Source: Galdieria sulphuraria (taxonomy: Eukaryota > Rhodophyta > Bangiophyceae > Galdieriales > Galdieriaceae). Taken from it: DNA of 64,000 nt. The stretch spans positions 79,274-143,273 of the forward strand of contig NW_005178455.1 in NCBI RefSeq assembly GCF_000341285.1. Reading direction: 5' to 3'. Of the stretch, positions 1-11,239 are shown in pieces (the stretch's first letter is position 1; every line of letters starts with the position of its first letter). The notes beneath the pieces were generated by a model. It was given only the letters and a program-made list of their open reading frames with translations. It was not told the DNA's origin and searched no databases. The position numbers were made by a program, and so were the translations under genes.

Positions 1-2050
1 CTTAGGTACAGAAGGAACTCCAAAGGGAATTGAAGTTCGTTCGTTAAACGCAAATGGTCATCTTTGTGAAATTGGAATCTATCCGTATGGGATCGATATA
101 TTGTCACTGCGCAACTTGGCGAATAAACAGTCTGTAAAGTCGAGAATGAACAGTCTTAAAGAAAAGTTTTCAGGGAAGCAAGTCATTGTTGGTTTGGATA
201 GATTGGATGATCAATTTGCTGGTATTCCATTGAAACTTTTGGCTTTTTATGAATTATTGAAAAGAAATAGAAAATGGCAACAAAAAGTCGTATTTGTAGA
301 GGTTCTTTTTTGTTTCTTTCTATAATACATTGTTATTATGACGTATTCTTTTTAGATCGCAGTTGCCTCAGAACGACCATCTCAAACCTGTCTCAAACAA
401 GCAGAACATGTTTACGAACTCGTTGGACTTATCAACTCTGAGTTTGGAACTTTTGGTTTTTGCCCTCTTCATTTCGTCAACAGGGAACTTAGTCCAGAAG
501 ACGTTTGTGCTTTATTGTCGATTGGAGATATTTGTATAGTTTCTTCTACAAGAGATGGCATTAGTTTGGTTTCTTATGAGTGGGTAGTAAGTGTATTTGC
601 TTCTTCTACTCTGAAACTCAGATAAGCTGACTGTGGTCTTCTGTTAGTTGTGTCAGCATTCAGGCAATCACGGTGTTTTGGTTCTCTCCGAATTTTCAGG
701 ATCAGCGTTATCTTTTTCTAGTGCGCAACACGTAAATCCTTGGAATACGGATGAACTGGTATCGGTTATTGAAAATTCTCTTTCTATGACTCGTCATGAG
801 CGAAAATTGAGACATGACGTGGCTTATGATTTTGTCTCTACACATACAGTTAAACTGTGGAGTAATAATTTTTTACAAGGTAGGAACAGCATCACTTGGT
901 CTTTATTTGTTCTGGTTATCATTTCTTGTCTACAGACCTGGAAGAAGTGGAAGATAATCGCCTTAGCACGAAGCAAATTGTATTTTTGGATCCCAACAAA
1001 GTTGTGGAAGCATATCGAAACGCAAATGGAAGACGAATCCTATTTTTGGATCACGGTGGCACTTTGGCTCCATTTCAAAGTATTGTTCCTTTGGCTGGTC
1101 CTGGGGCTTCAGTCGTGCGTAATATACATCGATTGGCGTTGAATTCACAAAATGTATTGATGATTGTATGCGAGAGAGATCGGACAACGGTATCTCGCTG
1201 GTACCAGATTCCAACTTTTGTAGAAAATGAGCAAAGTTTTCACATTTCTTCTTCATTCAATAGCTTTGTTGGTGTAGAACAGTTTTCTGATGCTAATAAT
1301 TGGAAACCAATATCTTCCGTATCTGCATCAGCATCGGATTCCTACTGTTCCTTATCCACCATGGACGATTCCACTATACCCAATGCAGGTTCCAAGATTG
1401 GTCTTGGTTGTGAAGATGGCTTTTTTATTCGACGTTCGGGAATGGAACAATGGGAGGAGTTGCATATCAATGCGTTCAAAAATGTGACACATTGGGAAAG
1501 TTATGTGTTGCCTATATTACAAAATTTTACGGAGCGCACACCAGGTTCAGTCATTGAGAGAGGAGAAGTGTCTTTGACATGGTATTATCAAGATTCAGAC
1601 CCTGACTTTGGAGAGTGGCAAGCGAGAGAATTGCATAAACACTTGGAAAGTATTGTTGTGCAGGTATCATTTCCTTTTATATATAGGTTGGCATAAAACT
1701 GAAATGATTTTTGTTGATAACAGCATTTGCCATTGGATATCGTTACAGGAGATGAACATTGTCGTTGGTTGAAGATACGACCAAATGGTGTGAAAAAGTA
1801 TATAGCATTGGAAAAAATATTGGAAATGATAGACTACGACTTTGATTTTTTGCTTTGTATCGGAGATGATCGATCAGATGAGGAAACCTTTGAATGGATA
1901 CGTAGTAAAGAATATGCGGGTTGGGATATGGACAAAATATTTACTTGTAGAGTTGGTCGTGATTACCATAGCAATGCTATGTTTATGGTGAATAGCGTTC
2001 AAGAAGTTGCCAGTTTGTTGGACCAACTTATAGATGGAAATCAATCATAG
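1..2050 (+). CDS. Trehalose-6-phosphate synthase/phosphatase-like protein (5' partial, probably non-catalytic)
   Basis: The reading frame is open from the left edge, so the N-terminal part lies outside the window. Exons fit 1-301, 356-586, 648-879, 936-1663 and 1724-2050, with GT..AG introns of 54-61 bp. The first part is the C-terminal half of a GT20 glycosyltransferase domain, with GLDRLDDQFAGIPLKLLAF aligning to the nucleotide-sugar loop and DGISLVSYEW to the acceptor loop. The rest is a HAD trehalose-phosphatase domain ending with GDDRSDEETFEWI. Family role: trehalose-6-phosphate synthesis or signalling. Several catalytic positions look changed: the usual DxDGT reads DHGGT, the usual KG of the GT20 loop reads AG, and phosphatase motif II has Cys where Ser/Thr is usual. 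I infer a regulatory, class II-like protein. The family call is secure; loss of activity is inference. Confidence 0.87.
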
Positions 2051-2169
2051 CGCATCCATCGACTCGAATGGTGATTTCGGAACTGCTAGAAATGTGTCAT
2101 AACGATAAAAACTGACAAGAGAGCGAAAAATATTGGCGGATTTTACTCAAACAACGAACAACTATTTCT

Positions 2170-3553
2170 TTATCCACAAGTTGCCACAAACTGATTGCCA
2201 GATGGAACCTTGCGTTTACTACTTGATGAATGACGGCTCTTCTCTAAACGAATATTTCCGTATTTCTGTGTAATGAAACGGAAAAAGTCCCTCCAAACAA
2301 GTTCAAAATAGGTAGTTTTCCGCACATCTTCAGGAACACTGGAGCCATTCACTTCGTGATAGATCTTCCTAGGACTGATACAACCCAACGCTAGCCAAGG
2401 TGAAATCTTGCAAGAAAAATCGGCACCCAAATAGGCTCCGGCAGTAGTGGAACTTATTTCCGTGCTTCTCATCTCAGAAAGGTAATCTTCCATTCTTTTC
2501 AAAGATTCCGACTCTCCTCCTCTGAAACCATGAATACTACGAGGATTCGATTCACCGGGAATTCGCTCTGGAGACGCATCTAATCCAAGTTCAGTGAGTG
2601 TTGGAATTTCACCAGGTTCACAACGAGGCCTAGGTGGAAAAGCTTCAGAAAGTTCCAAAGGTTCTCTTATCTTTCCACCAGTCTCAACACTTTCACGAAA
2701 CTTGGTATAAATATCCGGCATATTCTCAACCTGAAAAGGCAGATCCTCAGCTTGATAAAGAGTATTGCTCCATAAGAGGGTCATCTCTACTCCAATACTC
2801 TCCAAAGCATCTCCCACATCTTCTTCCACAATGAGATCTTCGTAAGTGACTTCTCTGTGACAAAACACTCGTTTACACCCAGTCTGACGGCAAAGTTCGG
2901 GCAATACTTCTTCCGGACGACCAAGGCGAACTATTAAATCACTTCCTTTCGCACGAAAAGACTTTCGAAGGTCTTCCACTGAATCAATTAAAAACTGCGC
3001 GCGATACCGACCCGTTTTCTCAAAACCAAAGGAAGTTTTGCCAAACTGCCTAGGGTCAAAACAATAAACGGGCAGTATCAGACTACCTTCCTCTGCTGCC
3101 CGGAATAACGCAGGATTATCGTGTAAGCGAAGATCATTTCTAAACCAAACAATTATTTTCGAGCCCTAAAATAGGTTTTATACAACCAATTCTGTACTAG
3201 TAAGGATTCCAAACCTTGTAGGCCTGTCCTGCACTCTCACCAAAGTTCTCACCGAGGGGAGAAAACAACGGCGCCGTTTTCAAGTGACGCTGGTTGTCAG
3301 ACTTGTGATTCTTCGGTTGTTTTGTTTGTTCAGGACTTGCAAAGGAAAGTGCATCCGTTCCTGTGGCAACAATCCTTTCATAACCTTTGGCCTTCGAACG
3401 TCTTCCACCAAGGGTAAGTCGTTGCCCATTCTTGGTGCATGGCAACAAGGTCACTGAGTGTTTACAAGAAAGACTTATCTTGCAAACAGAAAATCCTATA
3501 TGTGATACAAAAGAAAGAATAGCAACGGGGGATCCTTCTTTTGTGGTCTTCAT
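2170..3553 (-). CDS. PHR2: PHR2-type photolyase/cryptochrome homologue, short form
   Basis: Two exons, 3553-3215 and 3165-2170, joined by a 49 bp intron, give about 444 residues. Residues 1-110 are basic and Ser/Thr-rich, like a plastid or mitochondrial targeting region. They are followed by KIIVWFRNDLRLHDNPALF, the start of the photolyase alpha/beta antenna domain. The rest follows the CRY-DASH/PHR2 pattern through SPWLALGCISPR and FELVWRDFFRFITQKYG, then stops about 30 residues later. DASH cryptochromes continue for some 150 more residues of FAD-binding domain. Plant PHR2, as I remember it, ends at the same place and has nearly the same length, so this looks like a natural family form and not a broken gene. 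Function is uncertain: DNA repair or light sensing would need most of the FAD pocket. Confidence 0.85.
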
Positions 3554-3743
3554 CGTAAATCACAAAACACTAAATCTCTTTCGAGGCACACGAAGAAAGC
3601 CACCACTAATGAATGACGGACTGCTTTCCGAGTCAAAGGTCAACAAGTGATTCAACTATTTACATAAATATCTTTGATCATACACGCACGTATATTCCGA
3701 CATAAAGAATTGAAAGAAAAGTATCAGCAATTTATTATTTTCA

Positions 3744-5527
3744 TTAGTATTCTGTTGAACTTGGAGGAACCGAAACTAAAGATTGCCAAACCACCGAGTT
3801 GCACTTGAAACCTGAGCCAAAGGCAATTTGCCAGATTCTATGACCTCTACGCATCCTTCCACTACGTTCGATATATTCTAATTCATACCAGACAGATGCT
3901 GACGAAGTATTTCCAAAACGGTACAAAACAAATCTAGATGGCTTCACATCTTCCTGAAAAAACAAATCAATACGAACCAATCGATCTATAATAAAAAACA
4001 CCCACTTCACTTAGTTTTAAAACTTTTTCCAATGCGTCAATCACAGCTCGTCCACCAGTATGAATACAAAAGTGTTGAAATGCTTTATGAAAATCAGGAA
4101 CATAGGGATTCAAGTTGCGGTATAGAGATGTTTTACGCAAAAAATAATTCCAGAAAAAGTGAATATGTTCGGAAATAGGCAAAACAAGAGGACCCAATGT
4201 CGTAATGTTGTGTTTCAAAGCCTTACCAGCAATATCCATAATAGACTTGGAGAGACGAACTCCTCTTACTCCTGAAAGCCTTTGTTAACAAAAGGGAGAC
4301 TAAAACATTCACACATACCTTCACTATCTTCTTCCTGATATATACTAGTGTAAGCATTATCATCAGCACCAAAATGAGTTCGAACAGTATAATTCAAACG
4401 GTATTTCGAAAACTTCCTGTCCTTTGAACGATTACTTAATAATATTGCAGCACCACCCATACGAAACAGCGTATTCGTCACCAACATGGATCGCTCATGA
4501 CCAATATACCAGTTCTGAGTTATATTCTCTGTAGAGATGATAACTGCAACAGAATTTGCATGTGCAGTCAAAAGATCTTTTGCAAGATCCACTGCAATCA
4601 AACCCGCAGAACATCCCATTCCGGAAAGGTTATAAGATAAAATAGAACTCTTCATCTTGAAATGATTCACTACCATTGCTGAAAGTGAAGGAGTTGGATT
4701 AAAAAGACTACAATTCACAATCAATATATCTATATCCTGTGGACAGAATCCTGTCTTCTCAAACAAACTAGTCAGACAGCCAAAAATAACTTCTTCAGCT
4801 TCTTGTCGAGCTGCCTTCATATTCAATACTTTGGATGGTTGGCCAATACGTTTGATCTCCTCTCCACCTTGTAGAATTCCATCAGGAAAATAAGTGTGGT
4901 CTCCAATACCAGAAGATTTCAAAAGCTTCTCCTGAAAAAGGATATCTTCCTCATTAAATAAACCAATTAACCTAGTTAGATTCAGGAAAGACTCGTGTGT
5001 TACAAGATTCTTCTCAGGAGGTTTAAATGTAGCAAAGTCAACCAAATATACAGGACGTTTCCTGTGTAGCTCATAAGCAACTTGTAGAAGAGTAAATAAA
5101 GTTGCCGCAGCGATCAGTTCGATAGTCCTGAGCCTTAAATGTTTTAATAAGACCCCAATTTGCTCAAAGCTTACGTAGGCTCGTGACAAAAAGTACGCGA
5201 GTGCGACAACCGATAATGCAGTGACAAGTCTCCTCGAGCTCAGAGGATCAATTGTCCTATAACCTTCTTCTACATCTTTCAAGGACGCACTCCTAGCAGT
5301 AGGATCCCTCGAATAAAATTCTGTAACTCTTTGCCAAGCCGCCTTGGAAGACTCTGAAAGTGCTTGCAACTTTGAACCACTACCTATCACAAAAGTTGGT
5401 GACTGCAATACAAAAAATCCAAAAGATACGAACGCTTTCTTTCTTTCCCATTCATATCCGCTTGCATGCTTTGACTACCTTCCAACAAAGGTTCGGCACT
5501 TGCTGAGAGCTCCTTCTCGTCTCTCAT
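3744..5527 (-). CDS. 3-ketoacyl-CoA synthase (FAE1/KCS family, very-long-chain fatty acid elongation)
   Basis: Condensing enzyme of the ER fatty acid elongase. Main exons are 5383-4319, 4271-4006 and 3953-3744; introns of 47 and 52 bp restore the KCS sequence. Two hydrophobic segments near residues 60-115 are the usual N-terminal membrane anchors. The thiolase-like catalytic set is complete: Cys in SGMGCSAG, His in [13 protein letters not shown] and Asn in RFGNTSSAS. No ATG lies in frame just before the first long exon. The best solution is a short first exon from the ATG at 5527 to 5479 joined by a 93 bp intron to 5383, giving about 529 residues; this intron is longer than its neighbours, so the N-terminus is tentative. 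The enzyme identity is firm, the chain-length preference unknown. Confidence 0.9.
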
Positions 5528-5578
5528 TCCTTCCACAAGAAAATTCCAGTTCTTTTGTCAAGTAGACATTAGAATTTT

Positions 5579-5585
5579 AAAAAAA
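5579..5585 (-). terminator. RNA polymerase III terminator of tRNA-Ala
   Basis: Seven T on the minus strand begin two bases after the tRNA discriminator base, as expected for Pol III termination. Confidence 0.7.
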
Positions 5586-5587
5586 TT

Positions 5588-5660
5588 TGGATTCGCCGGG
5601 CTTCGATCCCGGTGCCTCACGGATGCGAACCGTGCACTCTACCAATTGAGCTACGAACCC
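5588..5660 (-). tRNA. tRNA-Ala (anticodon CGC)
   Basis: A 73-nt cloverleaf folds on the minus strand. The acceptor stem GGGTTCG pairs with CGAATCC and contains G3:U70, the alanine identity pair. The anticodon stem CACGG/CCGTG carries the loop TTCGCAT, giving anticodon CGC. The T arm CCGGG/CCCGG contains the B box GGATCGAAGCC. There is no intron and no encoded CCA. Confidence 0.95.
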
Positions 5661-6144
5661 GATAAAGTGCTGAAGGGAATGCTACAATATCTATATGCAT
5701 TTTGAATTTTTTTTCAAGGAATTCCTACAAAAATATCTTCCAGTAAAAAAACAAAGATAAGACGCTGTACTTGCATGGAAATCATCAGATAGAAGCTCTA
5801 ACAATGCAAACATATCTGAAATGATATAAAAGGTTCTGTTTGGTTTCATTCATGACAGATCATCATTTTCCAGCATGTCTTTATGTGGAAAGTAAATACA
5901 TATTAAAATTGTTTGTTGAGAAGCAAACCTTGATATTATGTAACATTCAAACTTGATTCTTTCAAGCAAAAGGCTCTGAGCGCAACTCTTTATGCAATAA
6001 CAAGTTATTCCTTTACACGCAAGAACTGAACTCACGCTAGTCGCAAGCAAAACTTATATAAAAAGAGAAAGGTGTATAAAGCAACATGAAAAAAAGGAAC
6101 TATACACGATACTTTTAAATAAACAAGGGCCAAGTATGATAGGC
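5661..6144. other. Gene-free stretch
   Basis: The 484 bp between the tRNA and the LRR gene's stop codon contain only short low-complexity reading frames. I see no RNA gene or repeat here. It probably holds the upstream flank of the tRNA gene and the 3' UTR of the LRR gene. Confidence 0.5.
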
Positions 6145-8118
6145 TCAAATAATAAACGGATAACTTCCTATTCCTGTTCCGATTACGGATATTCGTTGAT
6201 GTGTTCTCAATCGAATTTTGGCTGCGATTGAGAGTCCGCATCTCTCTATACCGATCATACGCAACGAAGGACATTTTTGAACAAGAGAACAAATTCCATC
6301 ACCGACATTGGTGTAGCTCAAATTGAGTGAGGTAAGATGCGACAAACCTAAATACTTCTTATAAGAACAGGTCTCTAAAACAAAGAACAGTGACACTTAC
6401 AAGACAAGTGTATCAATCCAGCATCGGTAATACGATGATTCTGTGATAGATTTAAAGTTCGAAGTGCACGCAACTTGCCTATGCTTTCAAGACCAGCGTC
6501 AGTTACTCCTCCAGCACATACTTCCAAAGATTCCAGGGTCGAAATTTCCGAAATATGTCTCAAACCATTGTCTGTCACTTTGGCACCAAAAAGATCAAGA
6601 TGCTTCAGGTGTTTTAATTTCTTTAGATATGCCAAACCATCATCACTGATGCCTCGCGTATCCAAACTAAGTGACTCCAGTTTTGTAAGATTCTTCAAAT
6701 GTTCCAAACCGGAGTTTGACACAGAAGTATATGCAAGAATCAACGTCTCCAAACTGGTCAAATTTGCCAATCCGCTTAGTCCCGAGCTCGAAACTGTAGT
6801 ATCCGTCAAATCCAAGCATTTCAGTTGTTCAAGCCTTGATAGGTGTTCTACTGCAAAATCACCGATAAGACAAGAATCCTGAACACAGCATTTTGTAAAG
6901 AAAATACATACGTATTGAACTTTCCAACTTACCAGATTAAGATACTGCAACTTCAACATATTTCCGAGGTACAACGAAACTCCTCGTTCCGATATTTTTG
7001 TATATCCCAAGTTCAGTTTACGAATTCGTGGAAGAGCATAGATAGTGGCAAGAAAAGGATCACCAACACTACAGCCTTCCACATCTAGTTCTCTCAAACT
7101 ATATAATCCACGTAGATACTGAGCATCTCTGTCGCTAAAACCGGTACCGGCCACTTTCAAAACCCGTAATCTCGGCATACCTTTGAAAATTACTTTTTGT
7201 ATTCTAGAAGAAAACAAATTAGAGACGTTTACCTGGTAAAAACCTTCCAAAGTTTTGAGATACTCGGGTTTTCGAAATATTGAGATATCGCATTCTATGA
7301 AAGTTGCTTAAAATAGTCAAGCCTTCATCTGAGAGTCGAAAACACCAAGCACAATTGAAATCTTCCAACTTTGTTAGCCTATTTAAGCTTTGCAAAAATG
7401 AGTCTGAAACTTCGGAACATTGTTCAATATCAAGACGAGTCAGGTTATGTAAGTTCGCAAGATACGATAAACCTTCGCTCGTAATTTGCTTGCAAGACTT
7501 TAAAACTAAAACTTTCAGATATTTCAGTCCAGCCAAATGTTGAAGGCCCTCTGATGTGATCTGTACACAACCAGCAAGGTCCAAATAAGTAAGTGAGACT
7601 ATTTCTGCAAGATTAGACAAGCCTTCATCGGATATAAATTTGCAGTCTTTCAGTTCTAAACGACTTAAAGTACTTAGGTTTTGCAGATAAAAAAGCCAAT
7701 CGTTGGTAACCTAACTTAAAAGCTAAGGAAAAAATTGGAAGAAAAACGACAATATTACCTGAAGCTGTGAAGTGAAACGCAATCTATATACACAGTGCTG
7801 TTGCAATGTCTCCAAAAATTCGCAATTTAAGCGTCTTGATTCTACAAGATATTCAACAAGACGTTGTATTAACTCTCTTGGAAGCTTTGTATCATCTAGA
7901 AGAAGTAACTTAGTCTGTGGAGGTCGAGTATGACACAAACTACCTATAAACGACGGGTGTTCACCCAACTTGCGCAAGCACAACTCCAACAAAGACGGTG
8001 GTAAAGTTGTAGACAGCCGTTTCTGGTAATATTCTGGAAGCGCTCTCTCAAAAATAATTTCTTCTCCAGTTTCTTTACCGTCCAATTCCTTGCCAGCTTT
8101 ACTACAACCGACCCCCAT
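6145..8118 (-). CDS. Leucine-rich repeat protein with N-terminal acylation motif
   Basis: Five exons, 8118-7759, 7710-7233, 7180-6933, 6878-6401 and 6347-6145, give 588 residues. All four introns are 47-54 bp, and each junction was chosen because it keeps the repeat spacing of about 24 residues (consensus S..GL..L..L..L..L.L..T.V). About 15 LRRs of the cysteine-containing/AMN1-like kind cover residues 120-560. Residues 1-120 are not LRR. The start MGVGCSK fits N-myristoylation at Gly2 with palmitoylation at Cys5, so membrane attachment is likely (inference). No F-box, kinase or NB-ARC domain is visible. Such LRR solenoids usually bind proteins; the partner cannot be told. Confidence 0.85.
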
Positions 8119-8792
8119 GAATGGTTAACAAAAGTGGCTTGTGTTAACAACTTTGCTAATGTATTAGGTTGTATTGAAGTATAACTCCGAAAAACATCAA
8201 AAATATCTATTCAAGGCTACTTCACGGACACTGGTATGAATCAACACCGCAACAAGACACACCCGCAAATTAAGATCAGAACAGATAAAACAATCTCTAG
8301 AGAAAATCAGTTTGCCAATGTCGTGCTGATATCGGACAAATGGCAGTGTCGAAAACTTTCCAACTGCTTGTCAATTTCATGGTTGATCAAAAGTATTAGC
8401 AAATGGTTGGGTGGAGTTCCAGTGAGACTTGCAAAATTCGATAGAGTTACTAGTCAGTATTTATCCATAGTTGTGCTTTAAAATTTGGTATCGTTATTTT
8501 ATATTCGACATATTTCCTGATACACTTTATCCCAAAGCTGTTTCCACTTTTGTTCCTCAAAGATATGAGAAAGGTGACGTTCAGAAACTCTGCAATAAAA
8601 CAGTCCGAAGTTTCATAAAGTTTCTGTGGAATAGTTCTCCCAAGAATTCACGTGGTAGTTTCCACCTTTTAAGGTCTCGAAAGCCAACTACAAGAGGTAC
8701 TAGGGCAAAAATGGGAATTCAAAAACTCGAAAATACGTCTTCTCTATTCAGCAGATACAAGTTTCCCAAGTTTCAAAAGATTTTAAAGTTTC
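8119..8792. other. Gene-free stretch
   Basis: Lies upstream of the LRR gene and downstream of the minus-strand coiled-coil gene. Plus-strand frames at 8236-8481 and 8471-8959 have no domain; the second runs antisense into the neighbouring gene. Bases 8760-8810 are rich in short AAGTTTC-like repeats. No supported gene. Confidence 0.45.
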
Positions 8793-9398
8793 TCAAGTTT
8801 CTCTCAATCTGCCCAGTTTCAAAAACCAATCCTTCACTTCAGAACGCTGAAAAAAGCTCTGTTCTGCGAATTTCTCAAGGTCACGACGATCTTTGCTCAC
8901 GAAAGTGTCTACATCTGCTAAAAACTGAGAGTTTTGACAAATTTGTTCCATTTCACTAGTCTGCAAACGAACCAAGCGAGATATATAGTCTAAATAAGTC
9001 AAATATTCTAAGGGAGTAACTTGATTGCACGTTCCCGTGAGCAACACGCTATATTTGTCTTGAGTTTTGTCCTGTTGAAAGGCTTCAAAATTCTTTCTAA
9101 CCGTCGCTTGCAGCTTCTCCGCTTGTTCCTTCAAATTATCGGTCTTTTCTCTCAAAAGCCTCCACTGTTTTTCTAACTGCAAGGTTTGAGTAAACCATAA
9201 TTTATCTTCCAACTCTGTAAACAACGAAAAGATAGCCAATAGTTTTGAAGATTTCACAAACTTTATGGTATGGAAAGTATCTGCAGTGTCTATGCAGTGT
9301 CGTATAATACCAATAACTTGTTCAAGCTCTTCTTCCCACCTTTGAAAGCCGAGTTCTGCTTCATAGGACAAGGCATCGAAATATTCGCAGCCTGCCAT
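8793..9398 (-). CDS. Unknown coiled-coil protein
   Basis: A single-exon frame of 201 residues with an ATG start. I do not recognise a family. Residues 60-125 are charged, Leu/Gln/Lys-rich and likely helical or coiled coil, and the remainder is mostly helical in composition with no membrane segment or signal peptide. Its ATG is only 20 bp from the ATG of the divergently transcribed threonine deaminase gene, so the two must share upstream control elements. A Mediator- or kinetochore-like subunit was considered from the look of the sequence, but no motif supports either. Confidence 0.6.
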   Translation of the reverse strand: MAGCEYFDALSYEAELGFQRWEEELEQVIGIIRHCIDTADTFHTIKFVKSSKLLAIFSLFTELEDKLWFTQTLQLEKQWRLLREKTDNLKEQAEKLQATVRKNFEAFQQDKTQDKYSVLLTGTCNQVTPLEYLTYLDYISRLVRLQTSEMEQICQNSQFLADVDTFVSKDRRDLEKFAEQSFFQRSEVKDWFLKLGRLRET

Positions 9399-9418
9399 TT
9401 ACCATTTGTATCGCTCTT

Positions 9419-11239
9419 ATGGCAACTGATATCCTCCAGAGATCTCTTACTGCTCACTCATCCTTGGGTTTTACCTCTACTTTTGCTCCTCGAGAATTGA
9501 ATTTACTCAAGAACGAACAATCTAAAGTTATCAACGTCGGAGGATGTTCAAGTTACGTGAAGGTTCGGCGACAGAAGAGGCCCCGTCCCTGGTTGACACC
9601 AAACTGGCCACCACACTGTTGTTTAGACCGGGCTTCAGCTTCGGAAACAGTTCTCAATACCGAACTCTCTTACAATTGGGTTGATAGCCGTTCAAATCAA
9701 CAAGGAAGAGTTCAAGACAGATATCTTGAAAGAGTACTTGTTTCTCGTGTATATGAAGTCGCAATAGAGTCGTCTTTAACTTTGGCTCCATCGCTCACCA
9801 AACGTCTTGGAAATAATGTCCTTTTAAAGAGAGAAGATGAACAACCTGTATTTTCTTTCAAAATTCGTGGAGCCTACAATCTTATGGCAAATGCTCCCTA
9901 TGAGTTGCTTAAGAATGGCGTTGTGGCAGCTTCTGCTGGAAACCATGCCCAAGGAGTGGCCTTGGCTGCGAAGCGTTTGGGCATCATGGCAATAATTGTG
10001 ATGCCTGAAACCACTCCGAAAATTAAAGTGGACGCTGTGAAGGCTCGCGGTGGAATAGCTGTTCTGCACGGAGATAACTTTGACGAAGCAAAAGAATATG
10101 CCCAAAAGCTCGTAAGTGAGAAGGGGGCATTTTTTGTACCTCCGTTTGATCATCCTGAAGTCATTGCTGGACAAGGTACCATAGGCTTGGAGTTGGTCAG
10201 ACAAATGAGTGGGAAACCCTTGCATGCAGTTTTTGTTCCTGTCGGAGGAGGTGGACTTATTGCAGGTATTTCAAGTGTTCTTAAGCGACTGCGTCCGGAA
10301 GTGAAAGTGATTGGTGTTGAACCTGTTGATTCGGATGCAATGAAGCAAAGTCTTGAAGTTGGAGAAAGGGTTATCTTAAAACAAGTTGGCGTTTTTGCTG
10401 ACGGAGTCGCAGTGAAGCAAGTTGGTGAAGAAACTTTTCGTCTTTGCCAAAAGTATGTCGATGAGATTATCTTAGTTGATACCGATGAGATATGTGCAGC
10501 CATTAAGGACGTATTTGAGGATACACGTTCAATATTAGAACCAGCAGGTGCGCTATCGATTGCGGGTCTGAAGTCATATGTAGATCGCCAGAAGTGTTCA
10601 GATATGAACCTTATCGCAATAGCATCCGGTGCAAATATGAATTTTGATCGGTTGCGGTATGTAAGTGAAAGAGCCGAGATAGGAGAATACAGAGAAGCAG
10701 TGTTTGCCGTCACTATTCCAGAGGAACCAGGATCCTTTCGCAAGCTTATTCAAGTAATAGGAGACTGTAGTGTTACGGAGTTTAATTATCGATATGCAGG
10801 ACCTCCAGAAGCCCACGTATTTGTTGGACTTGGTATTTCTGATAAGGAAGGAGCACAACAGGCACTTAAAAGGTTTCACGATGCTGGTTATAAAGCATTG
10901 AATCTTTCAGAAAATGAGGTTGCAAAGTTACATCTTCGGCACTTGGTTGGTGGCAAAGCAAATGGTCTGACAGATGAACTTATCTTTCGCTTCGAGTTTC
11001 CAGAGAGACCAGGAGCACTTTTGAAGTTTTTGATGGCTCTGCGTCCAGATTGGAACATTTGTTTGTTTCACTATCGTAATCACGGAACTGATGTGGGTAG
11101 AGTATTGGTTGGTTTGCAAGTTCCTAGCAAGGAGAGAGATGAACTCAAGGATTCAATCGAAAGCTTAGGCTATGCAGCTGTAGAAGAAACAGACAACGTT
11201 GCATATCGATTGTTCTTAGCGAGTCATGAGCGTTTGTAA
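9419..11239 (+). CDS. ILVA: Threonine deaminase (threonine ammonia-lyase), biosynthetic
   Basis: Uninterrupted frame of 606 residues. The enzyme converts threonine to 2-oxobutanoate, the first step of isoleucine synthesis, with pyridoxal phosphate. The cofactor lysine is in FSFKIRGAYN (about residue 148), the phosphate-binding glycine loop is PVGGGGLIAG, and the C-terminal half holds two ACT-like regulatory domains starting near EEPGSFRK and FPERPGALLKF, which in the family bind isoleucine and valine. About 95 extra N-terminal residues rich in Ser, Arg and Leu fit a plastid transit peptide. The length matches biosynthetic (not catabolic) enzymes. Confidence 0.95.
   Translation: MATDILQRSLTAHSSLGFTSTFAPRELNLLKNEQSKVINVGGCSSYVKVRRQKRPRPWLTPNWPPHCCLDRASASETVLNTELSYNWVDSRSNQQGRVQDRYLERVLVSRVYEVAIESSLTLAPSLTKRLGNNVLLKREDEQPVFSFKIRGAYNLMANAPYELLKNGVVAASAGNHAQGVALAAKRLGIMAIIVMPETTPKIKVDAVKARGGIAVLHGDNFDEAKEYAQKLVSEKGAFFVPPFDHPEVIAGQGTIGLELVRQMSGKPLHAVFVPVGGGGLIAGISSVLKRLRPEVKVIGVEPVDSDAMKQSLEVGERVILKQVGVFADGVAVKQVGEETFRLCQKYVDEIILVDTDEICAAIKDVFEDTRSILEPAGALSIAGLKSYVDRQKCSDMNLIAIASGANMNFDRLRYVSERAEIGEYREAVFAVTIPEEPGSFRKLIQVIGDCSVTEFNYRYAGPPEAHVFVGLGISDKEGAQQALKRFHDAGYKALNLSENEVAKLHLRHLVGGKANGLTDELIFRFEFPERPGALLKFLMALRPDWNICLFHYRNHGTDVGRVLVGLQVPSKERDELKDSIESLGYAAVEETDNVAYRLFLASHERL

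Noticed and set aside
8471-8959. Plus-strand frame of 162 residues
   Set aside because: Repetitive Lys/Phe/Ser-rich translation with no domain, and it overlaps antisense to the coiled-coil gene.
10150-10743. Minus-strand frame of 197 residues
   Set aside because: Lies wholly inside the threonine deaminase gene in the antisense direction; composition is that of a shadow frame.
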